Source: Eukaryota sp. TZLM1-RC
Taxonomy: Eukaryota > Metamonada: BaSk clade
Reading direction: 5' to 3'
DNA length: 64,000 nt
Assembly: GCA_040285825.1 (NCBI GenBank)
Contig: JAUPSS010000002.1
Span: 558,001 to 622,000 of the forward strand
A model generated the notes under the pieces. The model made no database searches. It had not been told where the DNA came from and saw only the letters and a list, made by a program, of their open reading frames with translations. Shown here piece after piece: positions 20,161 to 30,851 of this stretch; positions within the stretch are counted from its first letter, which is position 1; the number at the start of each line of letters is the position of its first letter. Position numbers and translations under genes: made by a program.

Positions 20161-21985
20161 CTTGATAAAAAAACTTCAAAGACAAACTTGTTCCAAAAGT
20201 TTTGTGCAAAAAAAGGAATAAGTAATATTTTGTATTACACAATTGCCAAACTGATAGTAAACTTCAAAAAAGCATCCAAGAGTATTTCTTTGATTACTTA
20301 TATCGGTTTGTTGATGTTTTCCATGATGTTGAGAGAAACAACCATGTCGTGAAAAAACAGGATAAGAAAAACTTCTCATCATTCATCAGCAAAGTTAAAT
20401 ATCTCCTTCAAGAAGGACGTAGAGACATTGATAGTGAAACATTTGCAAGGAGAAAAAAAGTCTCGTCAATTACTTCGCTTTTCATTAATGTCCGGAGCCC
20501 TCTTTTACTTCCCAGTAATTCTAAAAGGGAAAAGTATTCAAAATTTAATTTTTCGTCAAAATCAAATTTGTGTTTGAGAGCAATGTTTTAAATTAATAAT
20601 TATTTAGAAGATGAGGAGAGCAAACCCTTTCATGCTCTGCCTTTGAAGAATTCTTGTATTCCCTCGTATATCAGAATTGACAAGACAAGTTTATTGGACT
20701 TGTTCTTTGTTCAATTCAAGGCCATTCTTGGTCAAAGGTCGTCCTACCAATGCAATAATCAAGCTGCTGATTTGGTTTTATGGAATACCTTTTTGAAAAT
20801 GGACCAGATTAAAAACACGGAACCTTATTCAGAAATTCAAAGTACATCATGTCTAGCATCGAGACTGATGGAATATCAGTATCATTCATTCAATCTAGAA
20901 TGGATTTGAAAAAAAACAAGGTAACTGCAAAAGAATTGAAAGATAAAAGAAAAATATATTGATGACCCCAGCATCAATCCTTCTGATTTTCAAGATATGA
21001 CCCTTGCTGCTGCTGATCCAGGTAAATCTGATCTACTCTATTTTTCTGCAAATTTAGCTTCTGGAATGACTCAGTCAAAACAACCTGAGAGAGATAAATA
21101 TGTTCATTTCAGGTTCACTCAAAATCAACGAAGATTTGAGTAGAAATGTTCCAGATTAAAAAGAATAAGAGACAGCATACGGAATGACACTCTTATCACA
21201 ATAAGTAACTCTACTGGTAGAGTAATTATGAACCATCTGATGAGCAACAGCAGAGGATGGATTTAAGCAGCAGTATAATTAATCAAATGACTGAAAGAAC
21301 AATTAGTTTATTAAGAGGAAAAGTACCTCTAAAAAACAATATTCCCCACGAAATTGATAACTCATTAAATTTGAGTAACAATAATCAAAAAACTAAATCT
21401 GTAGCAGAATAAGAAGCAACTGTATCCCAATTCAATTCCAAAAGTTGCAGGTTTGATAGATTTATGGAGTATATTAAACAAAAGAATTTTGTGAATACTA
21501 TCGTTGGTGAAGTCTATCATCAAAAAATACTTAGGAAACTACGATGATGGGCTGAGATTAATCGCACAAGATCTGAGGCAAAGATGATTCAGAGATTCAA
21601 ATCAGTAATAGGTGATACAGGGCAAGTAGTTATCGGAATCGGAGACTGGGAACAACGAAAACACAAGAAATTCAAAGAACCTACGAAAGGAAAAGGTTTG
21701 AGAATTCTATTTAAAAAGGCTGGTTATAAGGTCTTTTGATTGATGAGTTTCAAACCTGTTGTTGTTGCAATTGTAAGAAAGCGGAGAAAACAGTTGAAAC
21801 ACTCCAATGGTGTAAACATCCAAGGCCATGAAAGAGGCATGAGATGTCTATTCGTCACGGGCTTACCATGTGTAAATCATGCGAAAGTTTGTGGAATAGA
21901 GATCGAAATGCTTCGTTGAATATGTTGGCAGTGATGGTAGCACATGTAGAAGGTGGAGATAGGCCGTAATACCTGCAGAGAGTCA
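20161..21985 (+). pseudogene. Exonuclease-Fanzor pseudogene, C-terminal half with complete RuvC residues
   Basis: Continuation of the interrupted Fanzor. Recognisable pieces: the pre-RuvC segment LPLKNSCIPSYIRIDKTSLL (about 20635-20700); RuvC-I LAAADPGKSDLLYF (about 21005-21045), with its Asp; the bridging block INRTRSEAKMIQRFKSVIGD and VVIGIGDWEQRKHKKF; KEPTKGKGLRILFKKAGYKV; RuvC-II FLIDEFQTCCCCNC with its Glu, one T short so the frame breaks there; the zinc finger; and RuvC-III CESLWNRDRNASLNM (about 21870-21925), with its Asp. Several stops and shifts separate them, so no full protein is made. The TAF13-like start codon lies about 125 nt downstream, same strand. Confidence 0.83.
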
Positions 21986-22108
21986 AGGTTGAAGGTTCAA
22001 AGATAAAGGTATCAAGGAGAAAATCTTCCACTTTCTCGCAAACTCAGTCCCTCTACATCGGTGTAAAAAGGACACTTTCTTCATTGTTTTAGACATCATC
22101 TGTTACAA

Positions 22109-22486
22109 ATGGATCCACCATTGTCAAAATTTGCAGAACCTTCTGCTAAACCAATGGAAGCCACTTCTACCCACCCTGGAAGTAAAGATCGTGAGGATGC
22201 CATGATTTGCATTCGTCAACTACTTGTTGCCTGTGGGGATAAGGAGCCACATGATCCAAGAACTGAGGAGTTTCTTTATGATTTTGCCATGGCTTATCTT
22301 GATGGTGTTGCTCACTCTATTGCTGATAAAAGCACAAGAAACCCTAATAACCTAATGGATTGTATTTTCAGACACGACACTTTGAAGAGAGAAGCTGCAA
22401 AGGCAGATTATCTCAAGAAGGGAGAGTTTAAAAACACAAAGCTTTTGAAAGGTGGAATACCAGAAGTACCCATATCCATGAGTTGA
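22109..22486 (+). CDS. TAF13: TAF13-like histone-fold protein (TFIID/SPT3 family)
   Basis: A 125-residue protein. TAF13 pairs with TAF11 in TFIID, binds TBP and acts in RNA polymerase II initiation. A short disordered N-terminus is followed by a histone-fold-like region: IRQLLVACGDKEPHDPRTEE, then a long helix FLYDFAMAYLDGVAHSIAD, then DCIFRHDTLKREAAKADYL, echoing the family's 'ED-FL-RKD--K--R---LL' segment. Size matches. Similarity is clear in pattern but not strong residue by residue; another small histone-fold TAF is possible. A Fanzor relic ends about 125 nt upstream. Confidence 0.6.
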   Translation: MDPPLSKFAEPSAKPMEATSTHPGSKDREDAMICIRQLLVACGDKEPHDPRTEEFLYDFAMAYLDGVAHSIADKSTRNPNNLMDCIFRHDTLKREAAKADYLKKGEFKNTKLLKGGIPEVPISMS

Positions 22487-22992
22487 ATATCAAGACAATG
22501 TTCAATAGTGCTCTTGTGTACTGGCTCGTTGGCATTATTATCACAATGCTGGTCATTTTTAATTAGGTTCAAGTTTGATCATAGCTCTGTTATTAATTTT
22601 ATACTGACAACTTAATTAGTTTTACATCAATTCAGTGGTTGCAAAATACATGTTTGCTAATAATTTATTAAAATAAACTGCACACAATTTGACTAGATTA
22701 ACTGAAAAACCCTTTTCCATTTTCAAAACTGCCACAAACACGAATTTTGGGTTCCATATGTTTCTTATCAGCTGTTCGTCTAGATTGATCTTTTGTTTAT
22801 CTGTTGTGGGGAAATTCCCCATCTATACTCTGGGGATCAATAAAGTGGATTAAAGTGTGGTTTTCTTTTGATATAACATGGCAATCAAGTAGACCACTAA
22901 TGAAGAGGTGAAAACAACAATGACTGTGATAACCTCTGATACATAATTTGAAAAGAATAAATGTATGTAAATGTAGGTAAATTACAATCCAA
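22487..22992. other. Intergenic, no gene recognised
   Basis: Spacer between the TAF13-like gene and NUP62. Short minus-strand frames (about 65 codons) are low-complexity and unsupported. Confidence 0.5.
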
Positions 22993-23598
22993 ATGTTCAC
23001 TCCTCAACCTGCAACTCAACCACAGCCTACACCTCCAGAAAATACTGCTTCTGATGAACTTTCTTCTCTTGATCTTGCTGGAATAATTGAACAATGGAGT
23101 ACCCGTTTGGAATCAGATGTTAATGAGTTTGCTTCTGCAGCCCTTCAATTGCAACAATGGGACGAAAAAATACGCCAAAATCAAACAAACTTAGATAAGG
23201 TTCAGGAAACTGTCACTAATTGCCAACAAGGACATCAAGTTCTAGAAACTTCCCTGTCTCAAATTGCTTCCAGCCAGAGCCATATTGAAAAGAAGATCGA
23301 AGAACTTGAAGATCACATCAAGACTTCCTCTTCTCAGGAAGATGAATCGATGGATGGAGATCGAGCAGAACTTCATCAGAGAACTATCACAGTTGCTGGA
23401 GACTTGGCTCGTCTGAATAGTGAGTTTTCTGATATGATCAACTCTTTAAATGGTCTTAAGCGTGAACACTCAATAGATAAGGACTATGAATCAATTACAG
23501 AAATTTTGAATTACCACAGTAGAATACTAGATAGGTTAGATCAAGAGTCGGAGAATTTACAAAAGGATATGGAGTTTGTTCACAGTCGAACTGGTTAG
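22993..23598 (+). CDS. NUP62: Nucleoporin NUP62/Nsp1, C-terminal coiled-coil protein
   Basis: A 201-residue coiled-coil protein. NUP62 is part of the central channel complex of the nuclear pore, with NUP54 and NUP58. The sequence from about residue 28 (LDLAGIIEQWSTRLESDVNE, then LQLQQWDEKI) to the end (EILNYHSRILDRLDQESENL) follows the Nsp1_C pattern 'L--II--W---LE---  F---A--V--WD' and 'IL--H---L--ID'. Oddly there are almost no FG repeats: only about 27 Pro/Gln/Thr-rich residues precede the domain, whereas most homologues have long FG regions. An upstream exon with FG repeats cannot be excluded, but none is visible. Confidence 0.78.
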   Translation: MFTPQPATQPQPTPPENTASDELSSLDLAGIIEQWSTRLESDVNEFASAALQLQQWDEKIRQNQTNLDKVQETVTNCQQGHQVLETSLSQIASSQSHIEKKIEELEDHIKTSSSQEDESMDGDRAELHQRTITVAGDLARLNSEFSDMINSLNGLKREHSIDKDYESITEILNYHSRILDRLDQESENLQKDMEFVHSRTG

Positions 23599-24639
23599 TT
23601 TGTATTTGTGAAATAGTAATGTTATTTGATCAAAAATCGCCATAAAGCCGTTCTAAAGTTTGTTCATGAATGAACATGGAGTCTAATATTTAAGTTGAAT
23701 TGTGGAACTGTATCTATTGGCCATTTATGTGGTGGATTATGATGTAATTCATTTTCAGGGTGTGAGATAAAAATGGTGGTTTCAAGTCAAAGAATTGAAT
23801 TTTTAGATGAACAGAACACCACTTGAAATACAACAAACAATGATAGCACTGAAAAGAAATAAATGTGAACATCAGTGGGAATTGCGAAATTGAAACCAAA
23901 GTAGGAACTATCCTTTTGTGAGTCTAGGAAACGATGGTCTGACAATTACGATGGTCTGACAATTAATCATGGTTAAGGTACTCACTGTTGACCTACTATC
24001 ACTAACTCCATCTAATGAATTTGCTCAGATATCAATTATACCACATTATTTACTTGAGATTTTTGACAGACAGTTCATTTGTAGAAGTAAAGATACACTG
24101 TGTTATTCCACATGGTGCATTCACTTAGTCCTGAATTTCTGATTAGCTGAACATTGAAAAACCAAAAAAGAGAAATTGATACAGAAAGCAGTCGATATTA
24201 CTGTTCAAGGAATGTCAAGCAAAAAGGATTGCTTGAAGTATGGTTGGGATCATTAAGGTAACTTCTAAGTTTCTACAGCAAAACCAATCCCTAAACATTG
24301 CTACACAAAATTCATGAAATACTTGTGAAACGAAATGGGTTTGATGTCGTTCTTCTTCAAAACAATTTCAATGGAGCCATGTTTTCCTAAACATGAATCC
24401 AATAATAAATAGTAAGTATAGTAAAAAATAGTAAGTAGGCAAATTTGATCAACAACCATTATAAGTGGTGAATTCTATTTCAATTCAAAAAAAGGAGTCC
24501 GACTACAAGTCCACACAGATAATTTTGGTTAGAATTGTTATAATACACCTCGAGTAAAGAAGGAAACATAATCCTGTAAAACCTCTTGAAAACAAAGCGA
24601 AAGATATGAAAGATAGTAAATATGACAATGATATCAAAG
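23599..24639. other. Intergenic, no gene recognised
   Basis: About 1 kb of AT-rich sequence without a supported gene. It holds a 17-bp tandem duplication (23931-23964). Confidence 0.5.
23931..23964 (+). repeat. 17-bp perfect tandem duplication
   Basis: ACGATGGTCTGACAATT occurs twice head to tail. Confidence 0.9.
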
Positions 24640-24930
24640 AACTAAAGTTGATTGAAATAAACAACTTTTTTATTGCTTTCCCATTGGCAATAAACGGAAG
24701 ACTATCAGTAGAAGCAGCAAACTCTTTGAAAAAATTCCAAAAATTGGTTCAACAAAACAATGGATTTGATGTCTAATTATGGCGTTTTCGAATTCCATTC
24801 GAAATAATTAAAAGATAACCTCGGTTCTTACATCGAATAAGAGAAGGAATGTGAGAAAACAAGCAGATCAGGATTTTGTAGAGGAAATCTTGGTTCAATG
24901 AATTTAGTCCCATTAGTTAAGATTATACAT
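24640..24930 (+). mobile_element. LINE family A 3' relic
   Basis: Reads FFIAFPLAINGRLSVEAANS, then FQKLVQQNN, a stop, LWRFRIPFEI, and finally EEILVQ and TGA near 24900. This is the C-terminus of family A (compare FIAFPFSINGRLSVEAETF). Frameshifts and stops make it inactive. It precedes KTI12 on the same strand. The next 320 bases (24931-25252) hold no recognised gene. Confidence 0.75.
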
Positions 24931-25252
24931 AGTGTTGGAGTTCAATATAATTACAAAATTCGTATAAAGTCCTTGTGATTTCAACAATGCCCAGATAACG
25001 GAGGAGTCTATTCCCAGATCGTTTGTTTCTACCTTGTCTGGTGATACCGAAGATTTGTATAATGCCAAACATGAGCACTACGGACCTGAGTTTGTCGAAG
25101 CTTGAAATAGTGGCTCAGTTGACGGCTTTGATGCTTTGACAACGAACGTTTCTTGATGGAAAATTCCTGTTTTTCTGGAAGAAAAATTCTATTTCCGAAA
25201 TTGTGTTGGAGGATTACTTTTTTGAACCTTCAACATCTGACTCTGTACAAGT

Positions 25253-26038
25253 ATGATTGCTCTAATTCTGTGTGAGGATCACGCTGTTGCTCGCTTTTTC
25301 ACTACATCTATCAACTCTGCACTTTTAAATGGTTCCTATGTAACTTCTACAGGAGCTAAAGTTACTGTGTCTGTATTAGGTCATGACCTAAACCCAACTT
25401 CACCAAACACTACACGAACAGCACGCTCAACTCTCCGTGCAGCTTCAGAACGGTCCTTATCCAGAGGTCATTTCACCATTGTGGATAAGCTTATCGGAAG
25501 TCGTTCCTTACGCTACGAACTATTTCATTCAGCCACCACTCTCTCCACAAGAGCCGGCATACTATACGTCAAGACCCCTGATCATCCACCATCTTCATTA
25601 GATCCTATAGAACCACCGTCCACTGCTGGCAAATGGGAACATCCTGTATTTAACCTAAACTATGACCCATCTAGCATTTCAGACCCTCTTTCGCTTCCTC
25701 AAGTGACTCACCTTATTGATTTTCTTTTAGGTAACAGATCTGCTCCTCCACTAGAACAACAGAAGGAAACTACGAATATTAAGACCACATCATTGTTTTC
25801 TCTAATAGATGCTTCTGTTTCCAACATCCTTTCTTATATTCCTTTTTTACCTGGAGATTCTATTGCTGAAAAGGGGGTCACTATTAGATGTGGAATAGAA
25901 AAGGTTATTGGTCCAGCTTTTATACACTCTTTGAGTACACAATTTAAAAGAGAATTGACTGTTATACCACATGATACTGATGCCATAGAAAAAGAACATT
26001 GTAGATTTTTGGAATTTATAGCTGACAAGTGTGAGTAA
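25253..26038 (+). CDS. KTI12: KTI12-like Elongator-associated factor, lacking a visible P-loop
   Basis: A 261-residue protein. KTI12 is a P-loop tRNA-binding factor that regulates Elongator, the complex that modifies wobble uridines. The body fits the family: ARSTLRAASERSLSRGHFTI, RSLRYELFHSA, WEHPVFNLNYDP, LLGNRSAPP, LFSLIDASVSNILSYI and a final IHSLSTQFKREL. The N-terminus starts correctly (MIALILC), but the Walker A motif expected next (GxPxSGKS) is replaced by EDHAVARFF. No alternative frame or obvious short intron restores it. Either the P-loop was lost, the 5' end is rearranged, or an exon is hidden. It converges on ADAL with 4 nt between stops. Confidence 0.7.
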   Translation: MIALILCEDHAVARFFTTSINSALLNGSYVTSTGAKVTVSVLGHDLNPTSPNTTRTARSTLRAASERSLSRGHFTIVDKLIGSRSLRYELFHSATTLSTRAGILYVKTPDHPPSSLDPIEPPSTAGKWEHPVFNLNYDPSSISDPLSLPQVTHLIDFLLGNRSAPPLEQQKETTNIKTTSLFSLIDASVSNILSYIPFLPGDSIAEKGVTIRCGIEKVIGPAFIHSLSTQFKRELTVIPHDTDAIEKEHCRFLEFIADKCE

Positions 26039-26042
26039 GTAG

Positions 26043-27026
26043 TTAGTTTTTTGAAAATTTATTTAAAAATGCAGATATTTTTGCATCAAATATTTGCAAC
26101 AACTCTGTTTTTTCTTTTTGAGTAAGAAATGTCATTTGGATTGAATTTCTGACAATGTCAATAAATTTTTCTAAATCACAATTCAACAGAGTGAAAACTT
26201 TTTCATACTCATCCGTAAAATTGGTTTTAAAAACACCACAGTCATCAGTACATATACTAAATAAGTGGCCTTGTTGAAAGAAATCAATTACTGGGTGATT
26301 ACCTAAGGTAGCTGATTCAGTAATTAGATTTGATGTTAGACAAACTTCAACTGGAATTTGGTGTTCAATGGCTTTCTTCCCGGCAAGTACAGCATGTCCT
26401 AATCGATCAGGCGATAGTTCCATGGTAGCGTTAATGTCTTCTAAAATATCAATTTCAGCAAAATGAATCGTGGTCTTGAGTCCAATATCCTTTGCTCGTC
26501 GAATAAAAGGGGCAAACTGAGATGTGTGTCCTTTGGTAGGATTCCCTGCAATGTCAATACCCCGAATAATATTGTTATGAGCGTTATTGATGGAGGATAA
26601 AAGTGAAAACCAGTCGTCTATATCAGGTATAACCTTTCCTCTGTCAAGAGCCAATATAAGTGTTACAAAATGTGGACGATGTTCAGCAGAGTTGATACCA
26701 TCAACCACAGCATTAAGGTAATCATATGCAGACATTTGATTGGTTGAATGTGATGTGGTTCTCAATTCCAGATATATTACATTGTCTAATGCTGCACATT
26801 CAACCGCTTCTTTTGCGATGCGACGAGCTGCAGAGGGATTGAGTGATACTTTGTGAATTGCATCAAAAACAACAAAGCAGTCAGAAAGTGTTCGGCCAGT
26901 TGGAAGATTGAATTCTTGCCCAAGGACATTACAATGATGAGCCAAGTTCTGTAGTGTTGTTTCAGAAATAGAACCATTAAGATGGAGGTGTAGTTCAATC
27001 TTTGGGAAATCCTTGAATGGAGGCAT
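26043..27026 (-). CDS. ADAL: Adenosine deaminase-like protein (ADAL / N6-methyl-AMP deaminase)
   Basis: A 327-residue metal-dependent deaminase of the ADA/AMP deaminase superfamily. ADAL enzymes remove methylamine from N6-methyl-AMP. Motifs in order: zinc ligands in PKIELHLHLNGSISETTL (about residues 8-26), HFAEID near 190, DRLGHAV near 207, VEVCLTSNLI near 226, and the catalytic Asp pair in SICTDDCGVF near 257. The HLNGS form of the first motif is typical of ADAL rather than ADA (HLDGA). Complete and at normal length. A LINE 3' UTR runs to about 10 nt before the start codon. Confidence 0.88.
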   Translation of the reverse strand: MPPFKDFPKIELHLHLNGSISETTLQNLAHHCNVLGQEFNLPTGRTLSDCFVVFDAIHKVSLNPSAARRIAKEAVECAALDNVIYLELRTTSHSTNQMSAYDYLNAVVDGINSAEHRPHFVTLILALDRGKVIPDIDDWFSLLSSINNAHNNIIRGIDIAGNPTKGHTSQFAPFIRRAKDIGLKTTIHFAEIDILEDINATMELSPDRLGHAVLAGKKAIEHQIPVEVCLTSNLITESATLGNHPVIDFFQQGHLFSICTDDCGVFKTNFTDEYEKVFTLLNCDLEKFIDIVRNSIQMTFLTQKEKTELLQIFDAKISAFLNKFSKN

Positions 27027-27036
27027 TCAAATTCAA

Positions 27037-27430
27037 CACAACAAATAGAATAGAATTATCAATTACACAATTAAAGCTCCACATAATCAAAACCTGGATC
27101 TCCAACATCGAAACAGTGAGTTATCAAAGATTCTGCATTCGATCAAAGAGACACTGTGAATCAGAAATTAATTTCACCTTTCCCTTATAAATTGAAAACA
27201 TAATTCTGTTTTGCCAACTATTGAAAATTCTTCCAGTCATTTCCTCCCCAAGTACGCTGAAATATTCAAGGAATGCTGTACCAGCTATACCTAAAGAACC
27301 AAACAAGGAAAAAAATAAATAGTTATAAATTATATCGGACATGAGAATTTTCATTGAAAGAAGATATAAGTTTCGCGTAATTAGCAATTTTGTATTTTCT
27401 CTCTGCAAGAAGGGGATTATTGACATCAGA
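27037..27430 (-). mobile_element. LINE family B relative, 3' end abutting ADAL
   Basis: Minus-strand relic reading FGSLGIAGTAFLEYFSV, then GRIFNSWQNRIMFSIYKGKV, a frame break, and HCFDVGDPGFDYVEL with stop at 27071-27073. It is homologous to the insert at 1224-1568. Its 3' UTR (TTGTGTAATTG... TTTGTTGTGTTGAAT) runs almost into the ADAL ATG. Confidence 0.75.
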
Positions 27431-27559
27431 ATTAATTAAATGTTCATCAGAAGAATTACAAGGGTCAATATTCATACTATAAAAGAATTAAATTGTGATA
27501 ACGAATCATGGAACTGTTTGGTTGAAAAGCGGGCGAAAACTACAGGAAAGTTGTAATCA

Positions 27560-28110
27560 TCATTTTATTTTCAGGAGAAAGTGTGTGAAGTTGATAACCT
27601 ATCGTTCTTCATTACATAATGCTGTTAGAGACACTATTGTTAATATGGCACAAACTGCAAGAAGCTCGTGTATTAAAGAGCCTTTGCTGAGATAAACACT
27701 GTCATTGAACGAGTTTGAGTCAAATGATAGAGGTGATATATACTGTGATTAAATTGAGAACTCTGAAGCTGTTGTTGACTTTGTCTCATGCAATGTTGCA
27801 AATGACACTTTGGTTCACAGAAGAAGACTTAATCCTGTGGCTGCTCTTGAATTAAAAGCCAAAGAAAACATAGAAAATATGACAAAGATATCGAAGCAGC
27901 TAATGCTGATAGAAACAGACCACTTGTTTTTATTGTTTTCCCATTTTTCATAAACGGAAGACTATCAGTAGAAGCAGAAACTTTTTTTGAAAAATTTCCA
28001 TAAAATGGTTCAGGAAAAAACAATTAAAAGATTTGATATCTTTTTATGGCGCTCTCGAATTCGATTCGTCATAATGATATTTCCATCAAATAGGAGAAGC
28101 AATGGACATA
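27560..28110 (+). mobile_element. LINE family A internal/3' relic
   Basis: Plus-strand fragments LITYRSSLHNAVRDTIVNMA, DRGDIYCD, VDFVSCNVANDTLVHRRRL and FYKNGRLSVEAETFF-like, ending in a LWRSRIRFVI-like segment. Frame is broken at least four times. It lies just outside the 3' end of ERMP1 (28254) in opposite orientation. Confidence 0.75.
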
Positions 28111-28253
28111 ACAATGGTAAGTTCCAGTTAATATGCAACTATGAACTATAGATGAGATTCTAATAAAAACTCTAAAGGTGAAAGAATCCACTATCAAATA
28201 AATTTTACAGCAAAAAAGGTAATTTTTATACAACTAAGCACAAAAAAATAAAA

Positions 28254-30743
28254 CTAAGAGGAAAGTGTAATATTCTCAATACGGGCTGTTGTTCCAATTA
28301 ACCAGCTTTTACCCCAAGGTGTTAGTTGTGGCATGAACAAGTCCACAATACTATCCAAAGTGCTTGAGGTCCTATGAATAGCATATAAAGTAGTCAATTG
28401 TAACTCACTTAATGGTGGCTTGAAGGAAAACTTATATACTAAACTATTAGCAGGCTTGGCGAAATTTAAAACTACACCAGCTTGTTGTTTCATTATTCTG
28501 CCAACCTCATACCCTTCATAAACAACGTCAACATTTGAGGGAAACTTGACTGCAAGTCTTCCAGATTCTGCTGTTGTCACGTTAAGAATGACATCACATT
28601 GACTGTCATCACAATCGTATTGATAGTTAATAACTGGGGGATCAATAACTACTTCCTCCGCATTAACACAAACAGCATTTTCCTTTAATGGTACAAAAGC
28701 CTGGCATTTGGTTGTCTCAAAACCATTATTCAAAAGCTCCTGTTCTAACAAGGAGAGCGATGCAGGATGGGGCCACAACAATGCAATACGGGAATCATTA
28801 CGGTCGGGAAGAATTTCATGTTGTATGGTGTAACGAAGGGGAGAGTTTGGTGAAAATGGAATAGAAAACATCAACAAAAACAATAAAGGAAGGCTCATAA
28901 CAAAGAAAAACATCGCCAAGTACAAACTACTTGTTCTTTTAAAGCTATAAACAACGGAACACAAAGGCCCAAGTAGCAAAACTGAGACAACACAGACGCC
29001 AATACTGTAAACAATAGTGGATGGGAAAGTGGGAATAACTCTAGCAAAGTTCCCTGGTAATAACTGGAATAACATATATGCGACGGGCGAAGTTGTTGAT
29101 ACGATGATAAATGTAGATACAAAAAGGAGCAAAAGTGCAAACTTTGAGTTTTTGGATCGCAAATGAGAAGGAATAATTAATAACACCGATGAAATTAAAA
29201 CAAAACCAAATAAAACAGCAGAACCAAGTTTAAAAGTAACGCCAAGTAAATAAATGACGAAAAAAGGAATAACAGAAACAATCGAACTCAACATTGAATT
29301 CTTAACCCTACTCAAAAAGGAATGAACCGTTAGTAATCCACTCAAAGTAACGAAGCTAAAGAAAACGATAGAGATTTGGGCAAAACGGTGGAAGCTCATT
29401 GGTGATGTGAGAGAAATAATGTAGCTAAAGACACCACACATTAATAAAGGTAAAACTAAATACAAAACAGGAAAAGAAACAATTATACTCCAATTAACTA
29501 ATGAATGATTTAGTTTTCTTGTTTTAGGTGATTTTCTCAAGAGTAATAATACCATAGAAACCGTACCAACTAAAATTAAGCTGTGAAGAATAAGAGAGAC
29601 ATAAGGACCGAGAAGAACATTACCAAATAATGGTAAACTAAAAACAATTGAATCTCTCTTGTTTTCAGGCTCAATAACATCTGAATCAACATCAACATTA
29701 GATTCGCAGTAAGATTTAGTAATATCAAACAAAATTGCCAATCCCTCCTTGACTGATGCCCTCATGATCTCTTCTTCCTTGTCAGTTTCCAACCGGTCAT
29801 ACAGAGTATGATAGCGATCTGAACGTTCTGCAAAAACAAAGTCTGCTGTTGGAGCAAACTTTGAATAGTGATAGTAATCAGTCATTGAATCAATAATTCC
29901 AGAATTGAAAATATCAACACCCGTTCCACTAATTAACAACTTATTAGCTTTTGCGCAATGACGTAAAATCAACTGTTCAGAATCCCTTGTCCATCTAAAC
30001 AAGCTCATTCTACCACCAAAACCTACAGATTCCAGGTTCAACACAAAGCCAAGGAGATGAGGAAAATTAGTTACCACGACATGAGAATGGAAAAGGCCCA
30101 ATTCTTCACCATCGCCAATGATGAGATGAATGGGGTGGTTGAAGTTCAGCAAGTGTTCAGGGGTGGAAGCGATTGCCTTCACCAACTCAATACCCAATGC
30201 AACATTAACACCATTGTCAAAAGCCCCAGGAGCCCAGTGAATGGAGTCTAAGTGAGCTGAGATTACCAAACCAGGAGAATTTGGGTCTACATTGGGAGGA
30301 GAGATAGAGAGGATGGCTATACAGACGTGGGAATAGGATTCAGGAATGCCATGGAGATGGACTGTGCCACTGTCACAGAAAGTGGTGTAGTTTGTGTTCC
30401 AATGGTTTTCAATGGCCAGGGTTTCCAAATCAGGAAGGACTAAGTCAAAAATAAAAGGGATGACTTGATTATTTTGAGCTGGTGAACCCATGGGGTGAGG
30501 ACCGTGCTTGGTAATTTCACGGACAATGGAGATGGCATTGTCTATGGAGAAATGGTGAGATAGTCGATGGAGCTCAGATAGAGAGGTAGATGGATGTGCG
30601 ATGAGAATTGCAAGGAGGGTACCCGTAATGATAACAAGCAGAAACTTGCAGAAGGTAAGGAACGAGTGTTTCAAAGACGAGTGTTCTTGATCATATGGTG
30701 ATCTATAGCCAGGAATGTCTTTTGTTAGAGCGAGGTCTGCCAT
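28254..30743 (-). CDS. ERMP1: ERMP1/Fxna-like M28 membrane metallopeptidase
   Basis: An 829-residue membrane peptidase. A TM segment near 30-52 precedes the lumenal M28 zinc-peptidase domain (about 60-350). Zinc and catalytic motifs are present: AHLDSIHWAPGAFDNG (first His, bridging Asp), GDGEELGLFHSH (catalytic Glu and Glu ligand), LNLESVGFGG, and the final His in DRYHTLYDRLETD. About eight hydrophobic segments follow (roughly 375-640) and a C-terminal lumenal domain. This is the architecture of endoplasmic reticulum metallopeptidase 1. Complete. A Fanzor-like relic ends 108 nt upstream. Confidence 0.86.
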   Translation of the reverse strand: MADLALTKDIPGYRSPYDQEHSSLKHSFLTFCKFLLVIITGTLLAILIAHPSTSLSELHRLSHHFSIDNAISIVREITKHGPHPMGSPAQNNQVIPFIFDLVLPDLETLAIENHWNTNYTTFCDSGTVHLHGIPESYSHVCIAILSISPPNVDPNSPGLVISAHLDSIHWAPGAFDNGVNVALGIELVKAIASTPEHLLNFNHPIHLIIGDGEELGLFHSHVVVTNFPHLLGFVLNLESVGFGGRMSLFRWTRDSEQLILRHCAKANKLLISGTGVDIFNSGIIDSMTDYYHYSKFAPTADFVFAERSDRYHTLYDRLETDKEEEIMRASVKEGLAILFDITKSYCESNVDVDSDVIEPENKRDSIVFSLPLFGNVLLGPYVSLILHSLILVGTVSMVLLLLRKSPKTRKLNHSLVNWSIIVSFPVLYLVLPLLMCGVFSYIISLTSPMSFHRFAQISIVFFSFVTLSGLLTVHSFLSRVKNSMLSSIVSVIPFFVIYLLGVTFKLGSAVLFGFVLISSVLLIIPSHLRSKNSKFALLLLFVSTFIIVSTTSPVAYMLFQLLPGNFARVIPTFPSTIVYSIGVCVVSVLLLGPLCSVVYSFKRTSSLYLAMFFFVMSLPLLFLLMFSIPFSPNSPLRYTIQHEILPDRNDSRIALLWPHPASLSLLEQELLNNGFETTKCQAFVPLKENAVCVNAEEVVIDPPVINYQYDCDDSQCDVILNVTTAESGRLAVKFPSNVDVVYEGYEVGRIMKQQAGVVLNFAKPANSLVYKFSFKPPLSELQLTTLYAIHRTSSTLDSIVDLFMPQLTPWGKSWLIGTTARIENITLSS

Positions 30744-30851
30744 GCTTCTGAGAATTTCACATCAAAGTGATACTCGAATAAATATCGCCAACACTCTCAG
30801 CACTAAGGGTAGTATACACTAAACACTTTGGAAATACGTTGATGAAAACAG

